DNA of 34,052 bases, taken from assembly GCA_902783595.1 (NCBI GenBank), contig CACZRR010000002.1:1-34052 (forward strand), read 5' to 3'. The position numbers and the translations under genes were made by a program. Numbering within the stretch: the stretch's first letter is position 1; the number at the start of each line of letters is the position of its first letter. Positions 7,286-15,271 of the stretch are shown here, piece by piece. This stretch comes from an uncultured Bacteroidota bacterium (lineage in GTDB: Bacteria; Bacteroidota; Bacteroidia; Bacteroidales; P3). The notes below the pieces were generated by a model, which was not told the DNA's origin, made no database searches, and saw nothing but the letters and a program-made list of their open reading frames with translations.

Positions 7286-8602
7286 ATGCTTCAGAAACTT
7301 TTCGGGTTCGATCCCACTCAGCATAAGGTGCGCACCGAGATAATGGCCGGTATCACCACCTTCCTCACCATGGCCTATATCCTGGCCGTCAACCCCAACA
7401 TCTTCTCTGCACTAGGCGGAGGCGACAATCCCATGCCCATCACCGCAGTATTCACCGCAACGGCTCTCGCCGCTATCATCGGCACCCTCGTGATGGCGTT
7501 CTATGCCAAGAAACCCTTCGGTCTCGCTCCAGGTATGGGTCTCAACGCTTTCTTCGTATTCACCGTCTGCCTCGGCATGGGCTACACCTGGCAGTTCGCT
7601 CTGACCGCCGTCTTCATCGAAGGTATCATCTTCATCCTTCTCACCATCTTCAAAATCCGCGAACTCATCGTCGACGCCATACCCGCAGGCCTCAAGACAG
7701 CCATCAGCGCAGGTATCGGCCTCTTCATCGCCTTCATCGGTCTCAAGAACTGCGGCATCGTGGTGTCCGACCAAGCCACTTTCGTCACCCTCGGCAACTT
7801 TGCCGACCGCGCCACATTCCTGGCTCTCATCGGTATCGCCATCACCAGCGTACTCATCATCCTCAAGGTCCGCGGCGGTATTCTCTTCGGCATCCTAGCC
7901 ACCACCATCATCGGCATTCCCATGGGCGTCACTCACTTCGACGGCGTGGTGTCCACTCCCCCAAGCGTCGCTCCTATCTTCTGTCAGTTCGAGTGGCACA
8001 ACATCTTCACTTGGGATATGCTCATCGTGGTGTTCACATTCCTCTTCATTGATATGTTCGACACCATAGGCACCGTAGTAGGCGTCTCAATGAAGGCATA
8101 CGATGTGAAGGAAGATGGCAAGATCGAAGGCATCGGCAAGGTGCTCATGGCCGACGCTGTGGCAACCACCGCAGGCGCCTGCCTCGGCACATCCACCACT
8201 ACCACCTATGTCGAAAGCGCCGCAGGCGTCGGCGAGGGCGGCCGCACTGGCCTCACCGCATTCACTATCGCGCTGTGCTTTGCTCTGGCACTCTTCTTCG
8301 CCCCACTCTTCCTCTCCATTCCCGCACAAGCCACAGGCCCCGCACTTATCCTTGTGGGTGTGATGATGTGCTCCGGCGTGAACAAGATCGAATGGGACAA
8401 CTTCAGCGAGTCCATACCCGCCTTCTTCACCATGCTCCTCATGCCCCTGTGCTACAGCATCAGCGACGGCATCATGATCGGCATCATCGTCTATGTGGTG
8501 CTCAACGCATGCACGGGCAAAGTCAATATCAAAAAAATCTCCCCCACCATGTGGGTGCTCGCAGCACTATTCATCCTGCGCTACCTGCTTAAAGCACTAT
8601 AA
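7286..8602 (+). CDS. NCS2 family purine permease, AzgA type (adenine/guanine/hypoxanthine)
   Basis: A 438-residue polytopic inner-membrane protein with the hallmarks of the AzgA branch of the nucleobase:cation symporter-2 family. The N-terminus has TEIMAGITTFLTMAYILAVN, followed by the GMGLNAFF segment, the FLFIDMFDTIGT segment and ESAAGVGEGGRTGLTA. About 12-14 membrane segments are apparent. The family takes up adenine, guanine or hypoxanthine with protons; which base is used here cannot be read from the sequence. It is second in an operon with the DUF5020 barrel protein and is closed by a strong terminator 27 bases past the stop. A different NCS2 permease, uraA, lies at 29712. Confidence 0.92.
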   Translation: MLQKLFGFDPTQHKVRTEIMAGITTFLTMAYILAVNPNIFSALGGGDNPMPITAVFTATALAAIIGTLVMAFYAKKPFGLAPGMGLNAFFVFTVCLGMGYTWQFALTAVFIEGIIFILLTIFKIRELIVDAIPAGLKTAISAGIGLFIAFIGLKNCGIVVSDQATFVTLGNFADRATFLALIGIAITSVLIILKVRGGILFGILATTIIGIPMGVTHFDGVVSTPPSVAPIFCQFEWHNIFTWDMLIVVFTFLFIDMFDTIGTVVGVSMKAYDVKEDGKIEGIGKVLMADAVATTAGACLGTSTTTTYVESAAGVGEGGRTGLTAFTIALCFALALFFAPLFLSIPAQATGPALILVGVMMCSGVNKIEWDNFSESIPAFFTMLLMPLCYSISDGIMIGIIVYVVLNACTGKVNIKKISPTMWVLAALFILRYLLKAL

Positions 8603-8628
8603 AGCACACCACATCTCTCCAAACACAA

Positions 8629-8664
8629 GGGGGCCGCCTTCACAGGCAGCCCCCTCTCTTTTTT
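8629..8664 (+). terminator. strong intrinsic terminator after the purine permease
   Basis: GGGGGC (8629-8634) pairs with GCCCCC (8649-8654), the stem continues inward as GCCT/AGGC, and CTCTTTTTT follows. The T-run is on the plus strand only, so it ends the DUF5020-permease operon; the convergent phosphonate operon stops just beyond it. Confidence 0.9.
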
Positions 8665-8685
8665 AAACCTCAGAATCTTCTAAAA

Positions 8686-9801
8686 TCATAGCGCCTCTAT
8701 CGCCTCTCTCAGCACTGGAATAAATCGGTGGATATCCTCCTCATCAATAGCACCAAGAGAGCAGAGACGGAAGGTATTGGTGGTGCTAATCTTGCCAGGA
8801 TAGATGGTGAACCCGCGCTCATAGCAGTAGTCATGCACACGCTCGAAATTCCACTTCTCCATATCGGGATAAAGCACAGAAATAACCAAACCCGACTGTA
8901 TGGCTGGATCAATGGCCTCCTTGAGGCCCAAGGCTGCAAGACCCTCATGCAACGCTTTATTAACACGCAGGTGGCGTGCCCACTTCGCATCTTCTCCTTC
9001 AGCAAAATACTCTTTCAAGGCCTGAATAGTGGCATAAATGGTCTGTACAGGAGGTGTGAAATGCATCTCCCCTGTCTTCTCAAAGTAGTCGTATTGCAAG
9101 AAAAGGTTGCAGTAGTAAGAACGCTTGGGATAATCCTTTGAGCGAACAATCACATCAGTGCGGCCAATAATAAACGAAAGACCCGACATAGCCATGATGC
9201 CCTTCTGGGCAGAAGCCATACAGAAGTCTACATTGTCGCGCTGTACGTCAATGGGAATCATAGCCAGTGACGACGTGGTATCAAAGACTGAGATAGCACC
9301 ATACTTGTGCGCCAAAGCACCAATCTCTCGAATGGGATTGAGGATACCCGTACCAGTCTCGTGATGCGTCGTGTAGACAAGGGCTATGTCTGGATTTTCC
9401 TGCAATGTGCGTTCCACCAAAGCAAGGTCCGGAAGCTCAAACACCGACGAGCGAAGGTCGATATGCGGAAGTCCGTAATACTGACATACCTCAACGGCAC
9501 GCGTGCTATAAGCACCATTATTGACAATCAAAGCCTTCTTACCCTCAGGAAGAAGCGAATTGAGGCAGATGTCGATATTGATAGTTCCCGAACCAGTGAA
9601 GAGTACAGAAGTATATTCCTTGGGATCGGCATGAACAATCTTAAGCAAGTCGCCACGAAGACCATGCATAAGACCAGCAAACTCCTTCTCTCGAGGACAA
9701 ATATCAGGCACAACCTGCGCCAACTTCACAGTGTCGGTGGTGGTGGCTGGACCAGGATTGAGCAATACGTTGCGTTTGATTTTGATATCCTTTAGCTCCA
9801 T
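8686..9801 (-). CDS. phnW: 2-aminoethylphosphonate aminotransferase (biosynthetic PhnW-like)
   Basis: A 371-residue class V, fold-type I PLP aminotransferase. Seen are the N-terminal LLNPGPATTT motif typical of PhnW, the glycine-rich FTGSGT near 68-73, an aspartate at 174 (VFDTTSS) that should contact the PLP ring nitrogen, and the Schiff-base lysine 200 in SAQKGIMAMSG. PhnW interconverts phosphonoacetaldehyde and 2-aminoethylphosphonate (AEP). Its place at the end of an operon with PEP mutase and phosphonopyruvate decarboxylase says that it works in the synthetic direction, taking an amino group to make AEP; no phosphonatase gene is nearby. The start ATG is 4 bases from the upstream decarboxylase stop, so translation is probably coupled. 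Some annotation schemes would call this a generic alanine-glyoxylate-like transaminase. Confidence 0.92.
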   Translation of the reverse strand: MELKDIKIKRNVLLNPGPATTTDTVKLAQVVPDICPREKEFAGLMHGLRGDLLKIVHADPKEYTSVLFTGSGTINIDICLNSLLPEGKKALIVNNGAYSTRAVEVCQYYGLPHIDLRSSVFELPDLALVERTLQENPDIALVYTTHHETGTGILNPIREIGALAHKYGAISVFDTTSSLAMIPIDVQRDNVDFCMASAQKGIMAMSGLSFIIGRTDVIVRSKDYPKRSYYCNLFLQYDYFEKTGEMHFTPPVQTIYATIQALKEYFAEGEDAKWARHLRVNKALHEGLAALGLKEAIDPAIQSGLVISVLYPDMEKWNFERVHDYCYERGFTIYPGKISTTNTFRLCSLGAIDEEDIHRFIPVLREAIEAL

Positions 9802-9805
9802 GTCT

Positions 9806-10933
9806 TTATTTTTTTAGGAAATTCATGAGCGCCTCTTTATTCTGTATGGGTGTTGTGGTGGGGCGACCCAAATCTTTGCGATTACCTTTGCGCACTTTCA
9901 CCTCAAGCAGCACAGGACCTTCCTCAGAACGTAGGCTGGCAAGAGTTTGCACAAGCTCACTTTTACCGCAAACACTGTAGGTCTTCTGATAGCCCACAGC
10001 ACGTGCCACCGCAGGAAGATCGATCTTCAATCCTACGGTTGGCTGACCACCCACACTATCGTGGGCACCATTGTTAAAGACAACATGGACATAATGCTTC
10101 GGCTGCTTGCTGGCGGTGATAGCCAAGCTGCCCATATGCATTAGCGTGGCGCCATCACCATCAAAGCACCACACATGGCGCTGCGGCTGTGCCAACGCAA
10201 TGCCGAGGGCAATCTGCGAAGCATGACCCATGGAACCCACAGTGAGGAAATCACGCTCATGGCCCTGTTTCTCAGCCTCGCGGTATTCAAAAAGCTCTCG
10301 GCTGATCATTCCTGTGGTGCTCACAATGCAATCGTCGGCGCCAAGCGCAGCTGCAACTGTTTGGATGGCTTCCTCACGGCTCATAGTGAGACCGGCGACC
10401 TCCTCTACATGCTGTAACTTATAATCCTCGAAGGTATCCTTCTCAATCACGAGAGCAAACACCTCATTGCGATGGAGAGCATCGACAGCCTTGGCAATCT
10501 GTTTGGCTGCCTTGTCCTCCTCTTTCGAGAGCACCTCATAGTTCACACCCATGACGTTGAGCAGTCCTGTGGTCACTTTGCCCTGCTTCACATGCTGCGG
10601 CTCATCGTGGACACCAGGACGGCCACGCCAGCCGATGAGCAAAAGCACAGGTATTTCATACACCTCTCGGTCAGTGAGCGACGCCAAAGGATTGATGATA
10701 TTGCCCTCGCCGGAGTTCTGCATATATACCACACCCGTCTTGCCCGTGGCGAGATGGTATCCCGCCGCCAAACCCACGGCAGCACCTTCGTTGGCTGTGA
10801 TGATATTATGCGAGGGATCAACGTTATCGGCGATATAAGCGCAGATATTCTTCAACAACGAGTCGGGCACTCCTGCATAGAAGTCAATACCGTGCTCCTT
10901 GAGAGTCTCTATAAAGAATTTAGGACTAATCAT
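9806..10933 (-). CDS. aepY: phosphonopyruvate decarboxylase
   Basis: A 375-residue thiamine-diphosphate enzyme. The N-terminal pyrimidine-binding domain has the AGVPDSLLK segment and the activating glutamate 49 in ANEGAAVGLAAGYHLATG. The C-terminal domain has the ThDP/Mg motif GDG (259-261) ending in NN (287-288), then GAHDSVGGQPT, which is characteristic of phosphonopyruvate decarboxylases. It turns phosphonopyruvate into phosphonoacetaldehyde, the irreversible step that pulls the unfavourable PEP mutase reaction forward. It lies 6 bases downstream of pepM and 4 bases upstream of phnW, the usual order of AEP-forming operons. The length is typical of the family. I see no missing catalytic residue. 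Confidence 0.95.
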   Translation of the reverse strand: MISPKFFIETLKEHGIDFYAGVPDSLLKNICAYIADNVDPSHNIITANEGAAVGLAAGYHLATGKTGVVYMQNSGEGNIINPLASLTDREVYEIPVLLLIGWRGRPGVHDEPQHVKQGKVTTGLLNVMGVNYEVLSKEEDKAAKQIAKAVDALHRNEVFALVIEKDTFEDYKLQHVEEVAGLTMSREEAIQTVAAALGADDCIVSTTGMISRELFEYREAEKQGHERDFLTVGSMGHASQIALGIALAQPQRHVWCFDGDGATLMHMGSLAITASKQPKHYVHVVFNNGAHDSVGGQPTVGLKIDLPAVARAVGYQKTYSVCGKSELVQTLASLRSEEGPVLLEVKVRKGNRKDLGRPTTTPIQNKEALMNFLKK

Positions 10934-10939
10934 ATTCTT

Positions 10940-12253
10940 TTACTTTTTCTTGGTGCCGGGGATGAGGTTGAGAATCTCCTTGATGGGCATGCAGTAGTCG
11001 GCGGAAGCCTCCTGACAGCGGTGGTGTTCGAGAATGCTCTCGGCACATTTTACCATAGCGGGATAGGCACTACGCAGCATGTGGTTGGCATAGATAACGA
11101 TATTGATGCCCCACTCAGCCAACTCCTCTTCGGTGAACTGAGCATAAGTGGTAGGGACAGCAACGATGGGAGTGTGGCTATCACGCTCACGGAAACGTGT
11201 GCAGAATTCCTTGATGTCCATGCCGTCTTTGTTCTTGCTATGTATCATGATGCCGTCAGCGCCAGCTTCCACGTAGGCAAAAGCACGCTCCAAGGCGTCC
11301 TCAACAGGCTTACCGGCGATGAGGCTCTCGATACGGGCAATAATCATGAAGTCGTTGGTCACCTGAGCCTCCTTGCCAGAACGAATCTTGTGACAGAAGC
11401 CCTCGATGGTGTCCTGTGTCTGAACGGCATCGGTACCAAAGAGCGAATTCTGCTTCAAACCCACTTTGTCCTCAATGATAACGGCCGACACTCCAAGGCG
11501 TTCCAGTGTACGCACGGTGAAGACGAAGTGCTCCACTTTGCCGCCTGTATCGCCATCGTAAATAACAGGCTTAGTAGTGACCTCCAGCGAGTCGTTGAGG
11601 TCATGGAGACGGGTGGTAAGGTCGACAGCCTCGATATCAGGCTTACCCTTGCTGGTGCTGTCGGTGAGCGACGATGCCCACATACCGTCAAACTCGCGGG
11701 TAGCATCACCCTCCTGCATCTTAGTATGCTCTATGATAAGGCCCGTGAGACCACAGTGGCTCTCCATGATGCGCACTATAGGCTTGGCAGAGATGAGACG
11801 GCGCAGGCTTTTCATGCGCGCTTGCGGGGTAGTGCCCAGAGACTCCAATTCCGAAGCCAACCCTGACGAGGTGATACCCTTGGTATAGGGAATCTCTATC
11901 ACCTTGCCGCCAATCTGCTCCATCGCTTTGAAAACCTCATCACGGAGGTACTTCTCGGGGCCCTCGCACCAATCGTCGCCATGAATAATATAGTCAGGCT
12001 TGTACTTCATTAGGTTGGGCACATAGCTCCACTCGTCCTGAGGCACCACCTCGGCAACACCATTGATATGCTCCACCACATTCTTACGTTGCTCGTAGCT
12101 CAAGTAAGGCAGACGCTTGTGGGTGGCAATGGCCTTATCAGTGAACAGGCCTATCATCACATCGCCATACTTGGCACCCTCGGTGATGATGTTGATCAAA
12201 CCGGGATGCATAATATCGGCAATCATGCCGAGGTAAACTTTCTTATTCGCCAT
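10940..12253 (-). CDS. aepX: phosphoenolpyruvate mutase with N-terminal nucleotidyltransferase-like domain
   Basis: A 437-residue two-domain protein. Residues 1 to about 135 form a cytidylyltransferase-like Rossmann domain. Residues about 145-437 are PEP mutase of the isocitrate-lyase superfamily, with the DGDTGG loop at 233-238 and the PEP-mutase signature EDKVGLKQNS at 261-270, which separates true mutases from lyases and hydrolases. The enzyme rearranges PEP to phosphonopyruvate and so makes the carbon-phosphorus bond. The N-terminal domain is unusual: the nucleotidyltransferase HxGH motif reads H16-P-G-L19, and the later ISST-like motif reads TSSG (128-131), so nucleotidyl transfer by this half is doubtful. 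Transcription runs from the membrane fusion gene (58-base gap) into the decarboxylase (6-base gap). Mutase function is secure; the N-domain's job is open. Confidence 0.95.
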   Translation of the reverse strand: MANKKVYLGMIADIMHPGLINIITEGAKYGDVMIGLFTDKAIATHKRLPYLSYEQRKNVVEHINGVAEVVPQDEWSYVPNLMKYKPDYIIHGDDWCEGPEKYLRDEVFKAMEQIGGKVIEIPYTKGITSSGLASELESLGTTPQARMKSLRRLISAKPIVRIMESHCGLTGLIIEHTKMQEGDATREFDGMWASSLTDSTSKGKPDIEAVDLTTRLHDLNDSLEVTTKPVIYDGDTGGKVEHFVFTVRTLERLGVSAVIIEDKVGLKQNSLFGTDAVQTQDTIEGFCHKIRSGKEAQVTNDFMIIARIESLIAGKPVEDALERAFAYVEAGADGIMIHSKNKDGMDIKEFCTRFRERDSHTPIVAVPTTYAQFTEEELAEWGINIVIYANHMLRSAYPAMVKCAESILEHHRCQEASADYCMPIKEILNLIPGTKKK

Positions 12254-12311
12254 AATCTGTGTTGTTTTATTCTTAATACTAAAATTGTCTTAATCCTTTA
12301 ATCTCTACTCT

Positions 12312-14063
12312 TTATATCCTCACATTCTCCTCTGCATAGGCCAAATCGTGGTCGTCATCGATTTCATACCATTGCAGCGAATCGACCTTCATCACATGCA
12401 TCGGTGTGACGCGTTGCGACACATCCAGCAGCATGAACTCATAACCCAGTTTGGGTTTCTCTTCCATCACCTTCTCAAACTCGCGGCACAATATACGGTA
12501 AAAGCTGTTACTCACCTTGTGGATACCCACCAACTCACCAGATGCAGTAAGGGCAGCAGGGTCGGTGCTGCAGTTCACAAGTTCGTTGTGGTCATTCATC
12601 TCCACATAGTATTGGTCTTGGAACTTGGTGACGGGGGTAATCAGCATCGCCGAATCAAAGGGACAGGTCTTCAGCGACTCAATGGCTTTGCGCTCAAAAA
12701 CCAGGTCCGACTCCAACAAGAAAAAGTCGTCATCAGCGATACTCTCTCGGCAATTCCACAGCGTATACATGCTGTTAGTCTCAGCAAAGCGAGGGCTGAA
12801 CACACACTCCACCTGATGGTATTTCTTGGCTAGTTCCTCATAGTATTCGCGGTGGTATCCGGTGCCAATAATGATGCGACGCACACCGCAACGCAACAAC
12901 GTACGTATGGAACGCTCCACCATGGGCATACCCATGAATGGAATGAAGCCCTTGGGCATCACCTTGGTGCGGTCACCGAAACGGGTACCCATGCCGGCGG
13001 CCATAATAACTGCTGTCTTCATTTTCACTGTCTGGTTTATTTTCATCAGTACAAGTCCTACAACTATCCAGAAGATTTCTCTCACACGGCATATCACACC
13101 AATGCAAAGCAAAGCCTCTCCACTGACGATGCCGAGTACCGCCAAACCAATGGCAATGCCACCCTCCTGGCCTCCCAACTGCATGGGCAAGAATCCCAAG
13201 AGATTCGACATAATAGTCATCACCGTGAGCACCACCACCGACTGCAGGTAAAGCATCCACAAATTGTCCGACCCCGCATCCGCAAGGATAAGCATGAAGA
13301 AAATCTCAAGGCTCTGCACCATGCGCGAAAGAAACTCCACCAGCAGGCTGCAATAGAAGGTTTTCTTATCCTGCTGATTAAGCAAGCGTATCTGTTCGTC
13401 TATCTTGAAGAAGGCATGCCCGTGGTTGCGCAGCATACGCATAGATACCCTGCCGAGACCCGGTATGCGGCCCATGAGTTTCACTGCCTTGAAGACTAAA
13501 CCGTGTTGGTAACCGCGTGAAAAAGCATAGATACCAAAACCTATCACTGCCGCCGTCAGCGCCGTCACCACACCCAAACCCACAGTGCATTCGGCATAAC
13601 CGCTGAGCGCCATCACTACAAAAATGGCAATGCCAGCAATCCAGAAGATGAAATGCGCCAAAATATGCGTCATCACATAAAGGATGACAGACGAGGTGGC
13701 ACGTTGGTTACCTATGTCTTTCGACAACTCCATGATGCGGTAGGGCTCGCCCCCCAAACCAGCGACAGGAGTGGTGTAGTTCAATGCATATCCCGAGATG
13801 GTTAACTTGTAAGTGCGCCACACTCCCACTTTCTGGTGCTTCTGTTTCACGTTGCCGGTGATCATGCCCCACGCCACAGCATTCATGGCATAGATAATAA
13901 GCCATAAGCCCAGAATAGGGATGAGCCAATAGCCGGCATCACAAATGCGGTGCCACAAGTCGGCGAAGCTCATATCAAAGGTAAAGAACATCACCACCAC
14001 GGTGACCACCCCGATACCGAAAAAAATGTTCGTCCAGCCCTGTTTGGTTAGTTTTCTTACCAT
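12312..14063 (-). CDS. fusion: UPF0104/LPG-synthase-type flippase domain + LicC/PntC-like cytidylyltransferase
   Basis: A single 583-codon frame joins two usually separate proteins. Residues 1 to about 342 are a polytopic membrane domain of the lysylphosphatidylglycerol-synthase TM (UPF0104/AglD) kind, with about 7-8 hydrophobic segments and the NYTTPVAGLGGEPYR loop at 95-109. Residues 348-583 are a soluble nucleotidyltransferase starting MKTAVIMAAGMGTRFG, with PKGFIPFMG at 370-378 and a metal-site aspartate in LLESDLVF. This half resembles phosphocholine cytidylyltransferase LicC and the AEP cytidylyltransferase PntC. The inferred role is to make CMP-AEP from CTP and AEP at the membrane and perhaps to move the lipid product or acceptor across it. 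Met348 (codon 13020-13022) could also start a separate soluble enzyme. It lies 15 bases downstream of the CDP-alcohol phosphotransferase-like gene, 58 bases upstream of pepM. Confidence 0.88.
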   Translation of the reverse strand: MVRKLTKQGWTNIFFGIGVVTVVVMFFTFDMSFADLWHRICDAGYWLIPILGLWLIIYAMNAVAWGMITGNVKQKHQKVGVWRTYKLTISGYALNYTTPVAGLGGEPYRIMELSKDIGNQRATSSVILYVMTHILAHFIFWIAGIAIFVVMALSGYAECTVGLGVVTALTAAVIGFGIYAFSRGYQHGLVFKAVKLMGRIPGLGRVSMRMLRNHGHAFFKIDEQIRLLNQQDKKTFYCSLLVEFLSRMVQSLEIFFMLILADAGSDNLWMLYLQSVVVLTVMTIMSNLLGFLPMQLGGQEGGIAIGLAVLGIVSGEALLCIGVICRVREIFWIVVGLVLMKINQTVKMKTAVIMAAGMGTRFGDRTKVMPKGFIPFMGMPMVERSIRTLLRCGVRRIIIGTGYHREYYEELAKKYHQVECVFSPRFAETNSMYTLWNCRESIADDDFFLLESDLVFERKAIESLKTCPFDSAMLITPVTKFQDQYYVEMNDHNELVNCSTDPAALTASGELVGIHKVSNSFYRILCREFEKVMEEKPKLGYEFMLLDVSQRVTPMHVMKVDSLQWYEIDDDHDLAYAEENVRI

Positions 14064-14078
14064 AGATGAGCAGTTCTG

Positions 14079-15062
14079 TTAGTCGATTGTAGCGGCGCAC
14101 TGGCGGCAGAAAGCCTCGTGACGACGAATGGTGTAAGACTCCAAGAGGGTGATGACGATGATTTCAAAAAGGAAGTACTCAGCCGGGAGGTCAAGCACGC
14201 AGAAAAGCATCAAGAATATGGTGCGAAAGTTGAAGATAAGGGTAAAGACATACCTCATGTTGGATAGCGAGAAGGCATGGATACGATCCTTAACATCTTG
14301 TGGAGCCTGTTCGGCATTACCATATTTTTCTTTCAGTTTGGCCATGAGGGCCTGAAAGCAGGGTGTACGCTTCTCCTGTTGCAAGGTGTAGGTAACGTAG
14401 GTTTTCTGCACCAACCGCTCCCACCAGGGTGTCATCTCGTTCATCTGTGCAAGCAACTCCTTCTGCTTCTCTGAGTTATCCAATTCGCTGCCCTTCTCTC
14501 CCTTGAGAAAGAAGAGATGAATCTGAATGTAGTAGTCGGCCGTACGCTGTTGGTTGGCCAAGCACACCACGCCCGACACAAGACCCAGAACAAATACCAC
14601 ACCAGTAGCTATCAAGGCATTGGTTTGCGTATCGGCAATACCCAACCACGAAAACTCCATATCGTGATGCACATAGAAACGATATACGATGGCAGCATAG
14701 ATGGGAATGTACCACGCATAGCCCGCGGCACCATCAAGTATGCGCCCCAACTTGCTTTTCTTGCCTGTCATACGCGCCAACTGTCCATCGGTATTGTCAA
14801 ACACATAGGCCCAATAGAGCAGCAGGAAACCCACGACATTGAGCAATAGTCCACAGAGCCCCTCGTAGAAAATACTACCCTGGGCAAAGAAGATACAACT
14901 GACTGCGCCCAGAATCATGGAGTACACCGTCACAGTATTGGGATGAGTACCCAGTTTAGCGAAGAGCTTTGCCCATCGGTATCCCAGCGGACGAAGCCAA
15001 TGGTAGTCAATCCAGTCTTCTGTTTCTGACGATTTAAGCGTTGCTGATACCTGTTCGTTCAT
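14079..15062 (-). CDS. CDP-alcohol phosphotransferase family membrane protein (candidate AEP headgroup transferase)
   Basis: A 327-residue integral membrane protein, first gene of the phosphonate operon. The CDP-alcohol phosphotransferase signature is clear at residues 89-114: D89-x2-D92-G93-x2-A96-R97-x8-G-x3-D110, with flanking membrane helices. The fourth aspartate, expected at residue 114 and proposed as the catalytic base in the family, is a glycine (codon GGC at 14721-14723). A long charged segment around residues 190-265 and more C-terminal helices make it larger than simple family members (about 200 residues). With AEP synthesis and a cytidylyltransferase domain in the same operon, the natural substrate would be CMP-AEP and the acceptor a diacylglycerol or ceramide-like lipid; this is inference. 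It could instead place phosphonate on a glycan lipid, or the altered motif could mean another chemistry. Confidence 0.85.
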   Translation of the reverse strand: MNEQVSATLKSSETEDWIDYHWLRPLGYRWAKLFAKLGTHPNTVTVYSMILGAVSCIFFAQGSIFYEGLCGLLLNVVGFLLLYWAYVFDNTDGQLARMTGKKSKLGRILDGAAGYAWYIPIYAAIVYRFYVHHDMEFSWLGIADTQTNALIATGVVFVLGLVSGVVCLANQQRTADYYIQIHLFFLKGEKGSELDNSEKQKELLAQMNEMTPWWERLVQKTYVTYTLQQEKRTPCFQALMAKLKEKYGNAEQAPQDVKDRIHAFSLSNMRYVFTLIFNFRTIFLMLFCVLDLPAEYFLFEIIVITLLESYTIRRHEAFCRQCAATID

Positions 15063-15089
15063 CCTAAATATAAATATTTAAAAACGATG

Positions 15090-15097
15090 CAAAGATA
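15090..15097 (-). promoter_or_regulatory. probable -7 element of the phosphonate-lipid operon
   Basis: The minus strand reads TATCTTTG, an exact TAnnTTTG match, 28 bases upstream of the first gene of the operon. The -33 position holds only a weak GTTTC. It is the only plausible promoter I see for the five-gene unit, since internal gaps are 4 to 58 bases. Confidence 0.6.
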
Positions 15098-15215
15098 ACA
15101 AATAAATTAGGAATAAAGAAACATTTTTATTAACACAGGGTTAAAAACTACATCAATACCAAATTTGATGAGCACCCAAAGAAGCCTAAAATGCTGGTTA
15201 AAAAACTGGTTATTG

Positions 15216-15230
15216 ATCAAACGGTTTGAT
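15216..15230. promoter_or_regulatory. perfect 15-base palindrome upstream of ldcA (possible operator)
   Basis: ATCAAAC and GTTTGAT are perfect inverted 7-mers around one G, followed by TTTTG. It sits in the 209-base gap between the phosphonate operon and the LD-carboxypeptidase gene, 42 bases before the latter's start. The form suits a dimeric regulator site or a weak hairpin. No regulator gene is nearby. Confidence 0.3.
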
Positions 15231-15271
15231 TTTTGAGCAATAAAAACAGAAAACACACGTTGTTAAAAGTT

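Noticed and set aside
10472..11866. 464-codon plus-strand open frame
   Set aside because: Antisense to aepY and aepX, both full-length with catalytic motifs. No promoter or recognisable domain.
8686..12253. Phosphonate degradation (PhnW-PhnX type) instead of synthesis
   Set aside because: PEP mutase and phosphonopyruvate decarboxylase are synthetic enzymes, and no phosphonatase or phosphonate transporter gene is present.
13020..14063. Flippase-cytidylyltransferase fusion as two genes misjoined by a sequencing error
   Set aside because: There is no stop codon, frame change or composition break at the junction, and both halves are complete, so the single frame is taken at face value; the internal ATG remains a possible second start.
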